A stretch of DNA of 64,000 nt, taken from NCBI RefSeq assembly GCF_008831285.2, contig NC_045148.1, positions 20,453,002 to 20,517,001 of the forward strand. Direction: 5' to 3'. A program made the translations under genes and the position numbers. Origin of the DNA: Nymphaea colorata (Eukaryota; Streptophyta; Magnoliopsida; Nymphaeales; Nymphaeaceae). Positions 26,027-37,900 of this stretch are shown here, piece after piece; position 1 is the first letter of the stretch; the number at the start of each line of letters is the position of its first letter. The notes under the pieces were generated by a model that saw nothing but the letters and a program-made list of their open reading frames with translations, did no database searches and was not told the origin of the DNA.

Positions 26027-28668
26027 GTATGTATATATAAAATAAGTAAATTAATAATAATAACACCTTTGTCACACCGCTGCACCTAAATTTTTTGGGA
26101 AGTGCCGCTTTGGCACCTGCATCCACACCCCACACCTATGTGACATAGACTATTGTATTATTTATACCATTTTGGACCATTTTAAGTTTATTTATTGGTG
26201 GCATTGTTATCCTTTAGTCATTGATATGTGGTCAGGCCTCACTGTCATAAAACATCATCAAGCTTCCATCCTTTATTTGTTTGACAATAACATCACTGAA
26301 TCAAATGGAGATGACATAATTGAAACCACATTACTCTGTTATTTGTGAAAACCTAATATTGAACTGCTTATTATTTCAATTTTTATGATGGTCTATGTAT
26401 TTCTATTTTATCCCTTGAGAAACCTTTTTTCCTATCGCATTTTTCTTTTGATTTCTTAGTCCACTGACAACTTAGTCATTTTTACTGTATTCAGAAATTC
26501 CAACATATCGGATGGTGCTGTTTTTAATGATTATTGGTGGTGTTGTGCCTACTGTTTCATACAAGTAAGTCATCATGTATACTTGTATATTCTCAACCTA
26601 AGGAATGGTAACTTTTGCACGATAAAATCTCTGAAGTCCTTGTGCCAAACACTATTTTGTACCAGATGAGCTTCTCTTTTCGGTTCACCGACATTGCCTT
26701 CTTTCTTGTTAACAATTTGATACCCTGTGAAGATTATTGCATCATTTTAATATTGGCTTGTGGTATTCATTAGCTTCAGATTCTAGATTTATAGCGTGAG
26801 TACAAGACCAATGTCATTGTTATTTTGTTCCTTGATTGAGAAGATTTTACATGTTTCCTCTCCAACAGAACTACCTTCATGATCATGAATCCTTTCATAT
26901 ACACATTTTAGCAGTCATGAGATGATGACTGCTTCTCCTTCCATAATTTCAGCATATGGGATTATGCAGTGTTACCGGTTTGATACCTTGTTCGAACCCT
27001 GTTACACATTTAACTGCTTACACATGTAAATTGTTCCCACTCGATGTTTACAACATTGTGGCCTCTACTAGTCTCAAGGTTAAATTGCAGCAGCAATCTG
27101 GCCTTATGCTGGGATGTACATCTGAAATTAAAATCCAATAAAAGAACTGTGTGTCTACATGTAAATTGAAAAGCAATATGAACTATGACAAAATGACACA
27201 CTCATAAAACTTGAATTCCATCCAATAGATGCAAAGCTTTTCTGATAGTTACTTAAAAAGTCTATGGGTTTCATTTTGTGAAATCTTCTGCCGACTCAGT
27301 CCTACATATGTATATGTATATTCTGAGATGAAGAGTGACAACAAAGAGAATACTTTTTTGAGGCTATGCTAGTCTCTTTGCATATCTAACTCAAGGTAAT
27401 ATAACCATGTACTACCTTGGAATTTGTTCTCTATTAATTTTGCCAAGTTTTAGGTGTTCTTTCAACAACATCCAAAATTTAGGGGTGTGTGTTTTTTCTT
27501 GTTCAAATTTTAGAGGGTTGTTTGCAAAAATTTATTTTTAGTTAAAAATGACATTGGATTAAACATTCTGAGTTTAGCTTGTCTTAAAATTTAGAATTTG
27601 TCAAGGTGCTCTGTGACAATTGGTTCTGCCTCCAACAGTACTGGATGCTTTTCTTTTTAACTGGGCTGTCAGATGCTTAGTTCATGTAATATGTCATGTT
27701 CTTTCAACTGTATTTGAATAAATATATCTCCAGCATGCTGTGCTGTCATCCTCAGATCTTCCTTGCTGAAGAACATGGTGTGCATGTGCCAATTTCTCTG
27801 CATTTTCCTTCTATGCAGTATATTCAATGTACGCAAAGTTGTGCGAGCAAGGAGGGGAAGCATGTTCCTTGCGTTAGCTATGGTATACTTTTTCCTTTTG
27901 TAAAATAAAACTTGTTCCAGGGTCTTCTTTTTGTTGGCATAATTTTTTGTTTTATTGCAGCTTTTCCCATTTGGCATGATTTTGGGGGGAGTTTTGGTGT
28001 GGTAAGAAATACTAAAGTATTACGTGATACTCTATGGTCAATTTGCTGAATAATCAGATGCTGGTGTCACGTAACTTACTGAATTTTTATACAGGTGTTA
28101 TCTCTCTCCTTCAGATATCATGCGCCACCATCCTCATTTGCTGATAGTGGGAACTGGGTTTGCATTTGGTTTTCTTGTGGTTAAGTACCTGCCTGGCCTG
28201 TTGTTAGTAATTTATTATTACTGTAGGGATTACCTTTCCTGCATCGTACAACACTATTAGTGCAATGAGTCCTTGCTTGAGGAATTTAAAAAAAAAAAAA
28301 ATTTAAGAATCCCAGAGATTCTATGCATATCTATCATAAGGTAGTGCTGGTAGAAAACAATCTTTCCATGCTACCATGTCTTAGGAAAGACTTGTAAGTT
28401 GCACTGCCCCCCTGGGGAGTTGAGCCATGAGGGCCTCCCCTGCAGTGCAGATTAATATTGGAAGTTGATTCCGCGCTGCTGTTCTGCTGTTAAGATTGTT
28501 CTGAATATGAAATATTGTCTAATGTAGTTATTTATGTAGTGAAAAATTCTATGGAAAACAAGGGCACTTCCATGTTTATTAAACCTGTGTTTGTGTTGGC
28601 AGGGGCGGATGATCTTGGCTCATTTATGTGATGAACCAAAAGGCTTGAAAACTGGAATGTGCATGGTC

Positions 28669-28699
<31 letters not shown>

Positions 28700-30153
28700 T
28701 CTGTCAGTTTTTTTGATACACTTATTTATAATATCAGTTCACTGGGTTGCAAAGTGGTCTCAACAGTCTTCTCAATGAAATCCGATTCTCTTCCTGAATC
28801 CCTTACCTATCTTTCGTCCAAAGGCAGAACTAGGGTATGCAATGCAGACTCTCTGCCATGGATGAAACAATCTTTGAAGGGAAAGAAACGGTGTAGTCTC
28901 TAAGCTCCCACCCTGGACCACCAAGTGTCACAGGAGGCACCCACTATTTGCCCTCCCAATGGACAATGTTAGAGCATTACGTTCTTGTCATGTAACCTTA
29001 TAACAAAAGCTTTTTTTTATCTTGAGATAGTAGTCTCATATTAAAGCTTGTGAACATGATAGTGGAATTTTCATACCCAAGTTCGCACTTCTCTCTCTCT
29101 CTCTCTCTCTTTTTTTTTTAATTTCTTCATGAGTTTAGGTTTGGAACTAAACTGTTTCCTCTTGTAACAGTCCTTGTTATATCTTCCACTTGCAATAGCA
29201 AATTGTCTGTCTGCAAGTCTTCTTGGCGGGTACATGAACTCTGAACACTTTTATTGGCTGAATTTTTTAGAACTTTTATTAAGAATTCTAAGTTGCTCTC
29301 TTGCTTTGTTGCAGGATACCACTTATCGATGAATATTTGATTCTTCTTGGATATTGTGCATTTACTGGTAAATGATTTTTCAAAACATTTTCATTTTGAT
29401 TTCTGCATGGTGTTTTGGCTGCCTCACCTTTAATTCTACTCTGTGCAAGTGTCCCTTTATATGCATTTTGCCACTTCTGTTGTCCACGAGATTACAACTG
29501 CTCTTGGAATATATTGCTTCAGGTGAGAAATTATACATGTCTGCTCTTAATGATATTTGAACTTAGACACTGCACTTAGTGGCATAGTGAGGTTAAGTTC
29601 TTAGAAAACCATTCAGAAGTACTTCCTTAGTAGGTCATAGCTCCCAAAAATAATGCTGATAGTCCTAGTGAACTCAGACTGCTACGCTGGAAGCAGGCAT
29701 TAGTTACTTAAGTTTAGACTGATTTGGTGAGGTTACCTTATGGGAGGGTGAAAATTTTGACTGGACCATCAGAATCTTATCTTATATGAATTACTAGGAT
29801 GAACTTTGTGTAACTAGTAATGTGTAATTGGATTATCCAACATCATTAAATCAAATTGGACCAAGCTACATTGCTTTTGAGTCATGACTTTGACTGAGAT
29901 GATCCCAACCCAGTCCATTAACTTCTGCCAGAGCTGCATCATCTGGCCACACTGACTTGTAGAGAAGTAAACCAGATTCTGCTATACGTCTAATGCTCTG
30001 TACCTTGTAGAGATATTTCTCTGCTTTGGATCCTTGACCAATTTCTGAAGTTCTTTAGGTTACTTCTAAAGACATTAAACATGCATGGATATAGTCCTGC
30101 TTATATTTAAAAATTTTCTGTACCTGTTCAGGATTACCAGAAAAGAAGCTTGA
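16626..30153 (+). CDS. AAPT1: CDP-alcohol aminoalcoholphosphotransferase (choline/ethanolamine type)
   Basis: The enzyme moves phosphocholine or phosphoethanolamine from CDP-alcohol to diacylglycerol, the last Kennedy-pathway step, in ER/Golgi membranes. Eighteen coding exons join in frame: 16626-16762, 18537-18546, 18638-18688, 21319-21396, 22635-22710, 22796-22818, 22897-22997, 23246-23340, 23671-23739, 26495-26564, 27819-27882, 27961-28001, 28095-28179, 28603-28665, 29171-29229, 29315-29367, 29450-29522 and 30132-30153. The product is 389 residues, the usual plant length, from [10 protein letters not shown] to RITRKEA. The catalytic signature DG(x)2AR(x)8G(x)3D(x)3D is complete, with D98, G99, A102, R103, G112, D116 and D120. 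Several hydrophobic segments follow. All junctions keep phase and use GT-AG. Exon 2 is only 10 nt. Whether it prefers choline or ethanolamine cannot be read here; plants often have two near-identical paralogues. Confidence 0.96.
17030..17640 (+). mobile_element. Ty1/copia LTR retrotransposon remnant (leader and gag part)
   Basis: It lies in AAPT intron 1. TGGTATCAAAGCCA at 17237-17250 is the typical copia primer-binding neighbourhood (initiator tRNA-Met), probably just after a 5' LTR tail. Downstream, from about 17305, is a gag N-terminal region with the common [13 protein letters not shown] type motif. A frame shift near 17455 breaks it, and the reading continues in another frame through a segment of the [14 protein letters not shown] type before fading near 17640. 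No protease, integrase or reverse transcriptase is seen. It is broken and non-functional. Confidence 0.75.
19370..20665. repeat. GCCTAGGC-rich block, probable decayed DNA transposon
   Basis: GCCTAGGC or close variants recur near both ends of this stretch in AAPT intron 3: about 19376-19430, 19846-19868 and 20552-20656. The right part holds a hairpin (arms 20552-20565 and 20570-20583, perfect 14 bp, loop ACGA) and a perfect 16-bp palindrome, CCACGCCTAGGCGTGG, at 20641-20656. The end GTTGACACCTTAA resembles known plant element ends. A matching target duplication was not found, so the limits are provisional. Confidence 0.45.
24736..26148. mobile_element. Non-autonomous hAT-like element, 1413 bp
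   Basis: It lies in AAPT intron 9. The ends are CTATGTCACA... and ...TGTGACATAG, a perfect 10-bp inverted repeat. Direct flanks are ACTATTGT at 24728-24735 and ACTATTGT at 26149-26156, an exact 8-bp target duplication. Subterminal GGGTGCAGTC, CGCACC and GGGTGTGG type repeats occur near both ends, as in many hAT elements. No transposase-like frame is present. The centre is T-rich with TA and TATG microsatellites at about 25980-26038. The superfamily call rests on the 8-bp duplication and end structure. Confidence 0.85.
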
Positions 30154-32300
30154 ACTCTCTGCTATGGACGTTAGAATGTACAGGTGGGTCAATGCTTGTA
30201 CTTTTTTCTTTTTAAAATTTTTAACTCACGGATCAGGGACTAGGCTGCTTCTTTATGGTAATGTTCTAAATTGCTTGTCTTTAAATATGGACAGGATTAA
30301 CCAGAAAGGAAACTTGAAGATTTGCTTCTTTAGAACATATAAGGTGCAAGTCCTTGTATCATTCAATTGTTATACACCTGTTATTCTCCGGCTGGATATT
30401 CGGAAAGTTTTTCACTTGCTGCCATTTTTTCTAGCTGGCTCCCAAGTGGTTTAATTGGGGATGATTGTGTCAATTATTTTGGATTCTATGTGAAAATATG
30501 GATTAATTACATATGATTTTCCAGAAAATTTGAAAATATAGAGATTTCAGCTTGACATTGGCTGCTTGGTAAATTAGTGCTTCATTTGTCCATCTGAAAT
30601 TGAAAGATCATGTTCATGGCAAAATTCTGATCTTTTAGACTGAAAATATGCGAACCATGCAAACTGTCTTCAAAGATTTTATACTTGATACGCTACATGT
30701 ACCTTTTAGATTCTTTGCAATTGATTAGTCATGATTGGACATCTCTGAACTCATGGAGTCATGGTTAAATCCAATTCATATTTTTTTTATGCCCTGTTTG
30801 AGCATATCTTAAAGAATCTTCAAGCCCAAAATGCCTGTAATTTATTAGGTTAAAATGCTAAGCAGTTAATCTTGGGCTCTCGGGCCTTTTTAAACTTTGA
30901 TACACCGAAAATAGAAAAGTGTTTCATCAATTCCTTATTGAAGAATGGTCATTTATGTATCCATGCCACATTTTCGAAAACCTATCTGTTGCCTCCTTGT
31001 TTGTGTTTTCTTCACAAAAGGAAATAGGTATTTCTGAGTTCATCTAAATTGATGCATTTCTTTCCTTGGTATTTGGACCATAATAAAACTTTGATACGAG
31101 TCTTCCGGTGATTTAGAAAGTCAATCTCAAGTAAACCGACTCTAAATCACATTTGACTGTTTGATATTGAGACATGTAAAAGAGCAAATAAAATATTAAC
31201 TAATCTGGAAAAATATATAATATCATAGTGCATTACAACCATTAAGGGTTAGGCATGTTGGTTTTTCACTAAACTGCTGAAAGGACAGCCGACAATGAAA
31301 ATGGATCGGGAATATCTCCTTACCAGTCTGTATAGCGGAATTTGATAAATAAATTTAGATCGAACTACTAATTGGATTCTGTTCAGTTTCGCAGTTTCGT
31401 ACCCAAATCTGAATCAAATGCAACATCCGACTACACAATCTGATAACGGTACCTGATTACACGCATAAATGGCCGATCTTGTGCTTGTCTGGTTCAAATT
31501 TGATCCTGAAAATTAGGTTCTGAATCCAACTCTGATTTTCCAGAATCTGATTAAGTCGAATTTGTTAAAATGCTGGATCCTTTTTTAATCCAAATCGTTT
31601 ACATGCTTATCCTTATATCTTAGTGGTGTTTTACATTAAGAAAATCTGTTTTCCCTACAGCTTATTGCCGTAACCCTTGGTTCTAAGTCTCCTCTTTTGA
31701 GAAACGAAAAGTAATCGCTGAAATATATTTCATACTGTATTTGCTGTCTCTCTTTTCGTGTACCAAGAAGGATTTCCAACATTCCTTTATCAATTTTAAA
31801 GCATTGCCTTTGATCTTTTCAAATTTCACCAGTAAACGTACCCATACAGTCATATGCCATAAACAAATGGTACCATCATGACCATGAAAATGAGAAAAAT
31901 GAAGCTGAAACGTCCACAGCAGGCGACTTCCAGTACCCTTTTGATAATGACCACTTATTTTGCTCATAAGAACTTTATATTTCCTCTTACACCAAAACAG
32001 TGTATTAGATTTTATCATCGGAACATGTATGCATGCTACTTCTTCATGAAACTGAGGCCAAATGCCTCAATGCATCTAATGCTCAACAAAATAGAGCAGT
32101 TTGGGCCCTATGATTTGTAGTGCCATGAAAACCACATTCAAGTATTTAAAAAAACTGCTGTCTAAAACATGTAATCTTCTAAATAAATGACACGAACTGT
32201 TGATTATAAAAAAAACAAAACAAATTGTTGGTCATCATTGGATACAAATTTTGCCTCTCCCCATCCCTACTTCTCTTCCATGTTTGAGACCCAGTTCAAC
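30154..32300. other. AAPT 3' region and intergenic spacer
   Basis: The first few hundred bases probably include the AAPT 3' UTR. From about 31300 to 31600 the sequence is rich in AATCTGAAT and GATCCTGAA type motifs, a composition shared with 36660-37080 and 40440-40620. These probably belong to one dispersed repeat family. No gene was recognised. Confidence 0.4.
30290..30320 (+). repeat. Diverged echo of the AAPT last exon and acceptor
   Basis: CAGGATTAACCAGAAAGG... resembles the true terminal exon start CAGGATTACCAGAAAAGA... at 30129, including the acceptor AG. An extra A shifts the frame, so it could not encode the same RITRKEA end. It may be a small local duplication or chance. Confidence 0.3.
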
Positions 32301-32308
32301 AACATCTA

Positions 32309-32764
32309 TCAGGTATGGCCGTCATTCACAGTCTCGCATAACCACTCCCTTTTGCCACGAAAAATGGGGGCACAGGCAAGAACAAGGACGATCACGATAA
32401 TAGCCAAAATTATCATTCCCTTACTGGAAGACAAGTGATTGTCTTCTTTATTCCTAACCTCAGGAGTTGTCTCTAGTTTTCTTGCCTTTAGTTTCAGCGC
32501 TCCACTTTCTTCTTCCACTCTAGAACTGCCTATGAATTCCGTTTGTTGTTCATCCTCCATGGTGTCATCTTTAGGTGATCTGCCATGATAAATGATAGAG
32601 CATTCGGCTGTTGGAGGCATTAACGGATTGGAGCTGTCTTCTGCAGAAGCACTGTTGGGCAACAGGGCAAGTTGGCCAGCGACCAAGAAGACACTGGTGA
32701 ACAAGGCAACCGCCTCTTTGGTATGAACCATACTTGTAAATGAATTGTTGAAAGAATTTTTCAT
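32309..32764 (-). CDS. Hypothetical small type I membrane protein, 151 aa
   Basis: This is a single-exon frame with no recognised family. An ATG at 32764 is possible, but the internal Met at residue 12 (MVHTKEAVALFTSVFLVAG) starts a good signal peptide, with likely cleavage after ASA near residue 41. The middle is polar and acidic, with runs such as DDTMEDEQQTEF. A hydrophobic segment, GMIILAIIVIVLVLACAPIF, near residues 115-134 is followed by a short basic tail. Signal peptide, polar ectodomain and one C-terminal membrane span form a coherent architecture, more than expected by chance. A tandem repeat lies directly upstream, where the promoter would be. Function is unknown. Confidence 0.45.
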   Translation of the reverse strand: MKNSFNNSFTSMVHTKEAVALFTSVFLVAGQLALLPNSASAEDSSNPLMPPTAECSIIYHGRSPKDDTMEDEQQTEFIGSSRVEEESGALKLKARKLETTPEVRNKEDNHLSSSKGMIILAIIVIVLVLACAPIFRGKREWLCETVNDGHT

Positions 32765-32810
32765 CTTTTAAACCAGGCTTTAATTCCTTTTTTTTGTTTG
32801 TTGTGAATTC

Positions 32811-33300
32811 ATTCCTAACTTATAGGAAATTGACTAATCCATTCATAAATTCTGATTACCTTGGATTTTACGGATAGAACACAAGGCCTGCTTTAAATTC
32901 ATGGCTCTAATAAATTGCAGATTTGAGAACGATGGATTTAAGATCGTCAATATACCACAAATTCATCCTATCTTATAGGCGATTGAATAATCTATTCATA
33001 ACGGGGCATTTGAGTATCTCGGACTTTAGACTCGAAGGTCAGATTTAACACAAAGACTACTTTAGATTGATGGTTTTAGTAAATTGTAGTTTTGAGCATC
33101 ATGAATTTAAGATCTTCGGTATACCTCAAATTCATCCTAATTTGTAGCCGATTGGCTAAGTCATTCATAAGGGCAGTTTGATTACCTTGGATTTTAGACT
33201 GGAAGGTTTGATTTAAAATAAGGCCTAGTTTAAATTCATGGTTCTAGTAAATTGCAGATTTGATACCATGGGTTTAACATCTTCACCATATCTCAACTAA
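32811..33300. repeat. Three-copy tandem repeat, period about 153-169 bp
   Basis: Units begin at 32819 (CTTATAGGAAATTGACTAAT), 32972 (CTTATAGGCGATTGAATAAT) and 33141 (TTTGTAGCCGATTGGCTAAG). Each unit then carries CATTCATAA, a TTGGATTTTA or CGGACTTTAG segment, a TTCATGG(C/T)TCTA(A/G)TAAATTGCAG or similar segment, and ends near CAAATTCATCCTA. Copies differ by many substitutions and small indels. The array sits just upstream of the minus-strand frame at 32309-32764. Confidence 0.8.
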
Positions 33301-34200
33301 ATGGATTTCAAATTGCAAACAAAGTGCCGACTTCATATCCATAAATTTCGGAACGCAAGGTTTATAAAATTAGTAGTGTAATGCTTACATCATTCTAACA
33401 AAAAAAATTCAAATTTTTGCTAGAAATTTAAGCTTTCAAATCCTGTTATTGAAGATTCCAACTCTAACATAATACATGAGATAATCGCCTGAGATGTTAA
33501 ACCCAACAATTATGCACTTGTAAAGAATACCATCATTTTGTTCCTGTCATCATGGTTATCAGCTTCAAGTAGTCTCGAAGATCGCAAAATTGATTGTATA
33601 ATAATTAAAACACTTAAGTGTGCTTTTTTTTTTTCTCTTACATTGTTCATATGGACCTTGGAAAAATTAAGAACTTCAATTACTAATAGTTTATGGGTTC
33701 AGGTTTACTAATAGTCAATTACCAAAGGGTTCAGCTATAACCCTTTGGGGTCTATCTAGTGTTCTCTTTGCTTTGACAATTTCAGTATTCCATTGACTAA
33801 GCATGGACCCAGAATTGTATCATGCATCTAATGAACATCATATACCCCCATCAAAGCTGCCCAATGGTTTTCCATGTGAGAGGCTACAGGATTCTTCCAC
33901 CCAAACCCAAAATCCAATTATTATTATATAAAAAAAAAATGATTTTTTTCAAAAAAAATGAATTTTTTCAAAAAAAATGTGAAAAATGTAATAAATTAAA
34001 TAGCCATTTAAAACTACAAAAGTTAAAAAAACAAAAAAAACACGTTTTTTCTTTTTTTTTTACTGCCAAACATTTTTTTTTATTTATTGCAAATCTACTT
34101 ATCTCTCGATGTTTGTGTCATTAGTTTCTATCTTATTTTATTTTCTTCCTACTTTTAGTTTTTTTTTTTAATTTTTTAAAATTTACCAAAAAACTTCCAA
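33301..34200. other. Intergenic, A/T homopolymer-rich
   Basis: No gene is seen. Around 33930-34100 there are repeated TTTTTTCAAAAAAAATG units and long A and T runs, giving frames full of Lys and Phe that are not coding. Confidence 0.6.
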
Positions 34201-34211
34201 ATGTTATTTGT

Positions 34212-34346
34212 GAGAAGGAGCCACATACGGGCCAGCTCCTTAAGGTTTCTTTCCTTTCAAATATATATGTATATGAGTGCCCCTTAGACATGAAAATCTA
34301 GGAAAAATGCTTTCTCGAGAAATTTTTTCTGGCTCCACCACTGGGA
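34212..34346. mobile_element. Short dispersed element, GTGGCGGAGCC family (copy 2)
   Basis: The left end has GAAGGAGCCACATA and the right end TTTTTTCTGGCTCCACCACTG, an inverted pair matching the ends of the copies at 39329 and 57490. A TATATATGTATATGAGTGCCCC centre is also shared in kind. The flanking duplication is not preserved. Confidence 0.45.
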
Positions 34347-34609
34347 TGAGCCATGATTGATACTCGAGACCGGACCTGCCCCAACCGAGCCCATCTAAAC
34401 TTGGGTTTAATTAGCTAACCCAAGCTGCGTTCCTTTGTTCAGTCTTGAAGGCTTGTTCACCACAGTAAAAATTTTTATTTACCTTAAGAGGATAAACGAA
34501 CTGATCCTGGATAACGCACGAAATCAGGAAGCCTTTCTTTTTATTTACCATGAGATGATAAATGAACCAGATTTGGATAATCTTTGGAACTCTCCAAGGC
34601 GTACTACGT

Positions 34610-34715
34610 CATCAGCCATCACAACTCCGCCTGCGTATTAAACCCCTACCCACGTATCCGATAACGTGGTCATTATTATACTCGGGAGATCAAAGAAACT
34701 AAGCTGATTTCTGCC
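34610..34715 (+). promoter_or_regulatory. Candidate promoter of the small secreted peptide gene
   Basis: TACGTCA (about 34603-34609), CCACGTA (34650-34656) and AACGTGG (34664-34670) are ACGT-core elements of the bZIP-binding type. A TATTATA stretch at about 34674-34680 could serve as a TATA box, about 40 bases before the ATG. The assignment is inference from motifs. Confidence 0.35.
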
Positions 34716-34952
34716 ATGGCTGCCAAATGTTTGGCCTGCGTCGCCTTCCTCGCGCTGCTGCTCTCTCCCTTTCGTTGTGCGGTGCGTGTCAGGCAGTTAC
34801 TTTGCGAAGACAGTGACTGCGACAAGTTGCTGGATGACAACTACATTGATGAGGCGGAGTACTACGACTATGGTTCCCATTACAACAATTGGGGTCCCGA
34901 TGAAGTGGAGGAAGAAGAAGAAGAGTGGTTCGACGAAGAGATGTTCAATTGA
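34716..34952 (+). CDS. Hypothetical small secreted acidic, tyrosine-rich protein, 78 aa
   Basis: The single-exon frame begins with a convincing signal peptide, MAAKCLACVAFLALLLSPF, with likely cleavage near residues 21-25. The mature part has two close cysteines (CEDSDC), then an acidic, Tyr-rich segment EAEYYDYGSHYNNWGPDE and a Glu/Asp-rich tail with a run of six Glu. GC content is above that of its surroundings, and ACGT-type promoter motifs lie upstream. Acidic residues next to Tyr, especially DYG, resemble sites used by plant tyrosylprotein sulfotransferase. However, I see no known peptide-hormone C-terminal motif and do not assign it to PSK, PSY, RGF or CIF. Function is unknown. Confidence 0.5.
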   Translation: MAAKCLACVAFLALLLSPFRCAVRVRQLLCEDSDCDKLLDDNYIDEAEYYDYGSHYNNWGPDEVEEEEEEWFDEEMFN

Positions 34953-37900
34953 TTCAGGGACGCTGCACTCATCTGTTGGTGCTTCTGAAATGTGATTTGC
35001 TTCACTGGTATATGTGCGCTTTGATCTTTTCTTCCTTCTTTCTTGAATGGAATGAAAATTTGAACTTCCATTGTTTTGTTCTGTTTCTGCTCCTTCGTCA
35101 TTTCGTTTTCTTGCTGTCGTTCTGTGTATTGAATCAAGACTTTTTCTTAGTGGATCAATGAAAAGGATTCTCCATTCATGCATCTGCTGCATCTCCAGTT
35201 TAACAAGCAACTGGAAATTTTCTTTTCCTTGAGAAAAAATAAAATCCCCACGACGTTCTTCTTGTTGCTTTCATGTTGGAAAAGGATTATATACACACAG
35301 TGAAAAAATACAGAAAGCCAGAGATAGAATGTGATCGTCACGCAGACTTTTAACAACTTTAGAATGCCGCCAATCCTTCAAACTTTGAATAGTTTATAAA
35401 ATCTTGCACTTCCATGTAAAATTGGTCGTCTGGTTTTCAACTGTTACAAAATTTTGTACTTACAGATGAATTGATTTAAGCCAGGAATTCACATCAATTC
35501 TGCAAAGCACTTGACAGCAATTGCTCAAGATTTTTTGTATGGTTTGATTGCACGGAATCTGTTCTCCCCATAACCAGTGAATGCGCGTCGTGCGATAGTT
35601 CATCATGCAAAAAATTTCAATAAGGCTCTTCGAATCTCACACTCTTTTTCTAGGGAAAACAGAAAAGACTCGAAAACTTTTTGTCGCATAAATGGCGCCA
35701 AAAAACTTTGTGGTGGAGATCAATTAATTTTCTATTTACCGCTAGCGGTTAAATTTCCTAAGTAGGATATAGTTTGATAGGATATGGTAATGGGCATCTC
35801 GTCTTCTATCCAATCTGATCTTTATCTAAATCTGCAGCGGCTACTTCCCTATCAGGTTAAAGATCCTGACCCCAACTTTCTGTTTAAATATCGTTGTCGG
35901 TTCCTCCTTGTTCGTCTTTATCTTTACATAGGGAAACAGTACACTGGGCGTATGGTTATATCTGTTATGTCTAGTTCCAATCCTGTTTAGCTGGATTTGG
36001 CAAAGAAATCCAGCCATTTATTATGAAATTTCCTAACTAAATTTGAAACCAAGTCTAATATTCTGAACAATCCAAGTATGGTTTTTAAAAATAGGGTATA
36101 ACACCCCCAAAGTTTAGTCTTGTTAAGATGAAAAAGAAGGGAGAATAATCACTTATGGCCCGGTCGGTCTCTAAGTGCATATTTGGTAATGAGAACACTA
36201 CCAAGGCGTTTCATGAATCTATTCTAAAGATTGGGGCAAACTTTTAAAATATTGTGATATAGTATTTTATGAAACTGCTTCAATCTTTAGTATATATTTA
36301 TGGAATACTGTATCAATGTTTTTGTTGCCAAAAATCCCCTCAAGGATGATGAAGACACCCAAATTCTTTGGCAATATCAAATTTGTCGACTAAGGAAGCT
36401 TTTGTTAAATGGTTTGAACAATTTTTGGTTCACAAAGCCCCAACATATATGTTCTATGTGGCGTACTTCACAAGTCTCCAAGGCCCTTGGACATTCCTTT
36501 GACATGGTGTTCGTTATAAGTTTTTACATGATGACCAGTAGTCATCTTACTATGCGGCCAAAGGCTTGAAGCAGTAAATTTGGGATTTAATTAAAAAAAA
36601 GTAAAAAAAAAAATTGAAAATCCTATCCAAGGGTTTGGTATAGTTGGTTGGGCCAGCAGCTGGTATGAAGATAAGATATCAAGTATCTGATTTGAATCAG
36701 ATACACTCCTAACAGTCGAATATTAACTTATTCGGATTTGAATGCGAACCGAAAAAGTCATATTCGAAGCCGAAATCTGATTTTACAATTTGAATCTGAT
36801 TTTTACATTTATATTCAAATCTGAATCCAATATTGAACCGAATCATTCCGATTTTCAAAATGTATGAGCATTGGATATAATATATAAAATTAAGTCTGAT
36901 CCAAATCCAAATCCGATTGGTTATTCATATGTATCTAAATATGAACATGATGGGTTGTCGTTTCTTAAATCTGAATCCGATCTGATTTTTTGATTTGATA
37001 TTAATTTTCTTTCTATATCTGATCTTTTCATAATGGTTTCTCTGCCAGATACCCGATTCAAATCGGATACATTAACATCTCTATATAAGACCAGTCTTTG
37101 ATTCGACTTTCATGGGCGGCAACCTCTTATGAGACAAGCAACAAAATCTCTCAGCCAGAATGTGAAAATAAAAGATAGAAACTATTCCAAACTAGAAAAC
37201 TATGAAAGCAATTAAACGCTTGAGCCTCATCAACACCAAGACATGTGTTTCGGCCCTTCTTATATAATGCAATGTGAAAGATTTGGGATGCGAACATCAC
37301 GGCACTATATGGCGCCAAAGAAAGTTGATTTTTGCCATGATGGGCCAACATGAAGCAAGTAGGTGTTGAAAATAATGCCCGACTGCAGAAAACATGGGAT
37401 CTCGTGATCCCACTGTTCATATCCCGACCAAATCTGATATTTATATGGCCTTGTGAGCCTTGACCAAAATTTATCTAGTTTCAATTCTTGCCAACTTTAT
37501 TATTAAAAGAAAATATATATGTTTAAGTGCATATATCTTAAGTGCATGCAGGTTTCTAAACTATGTTTAGGATTCAAAGAGGCACAATTGAATGCAGATT
37601 CCAAAATCGGTATTTTGTATTTTTTTTTCTTCAAAAACTTTAACTATAAGGTTGTAGTAATCATAATTTACGAAGCCTAGAGATGCAATTCTTATGTCGA
37701 TAGATGAATTCTTATCCTTATAAAGCAAACATCTAAGCTGATGCATGCACATAATTTTAAATTTTGAGCTACGAAGAATCACATCTAAACAGTACTTCTG
37801 TGAAAAAAATAATTTCTGAAAATATAAAAAGTTTCAAGAAATTGGTTCAAACCATGGGAGGATTGCAGACTTTTGTTCAAACTTCAAAACTGAACCTTTT

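Noticed and set aside
37151-37420. 89-codon minus-strand frame
   Set aside because: No domain, signal or context; chance frame in spacer.
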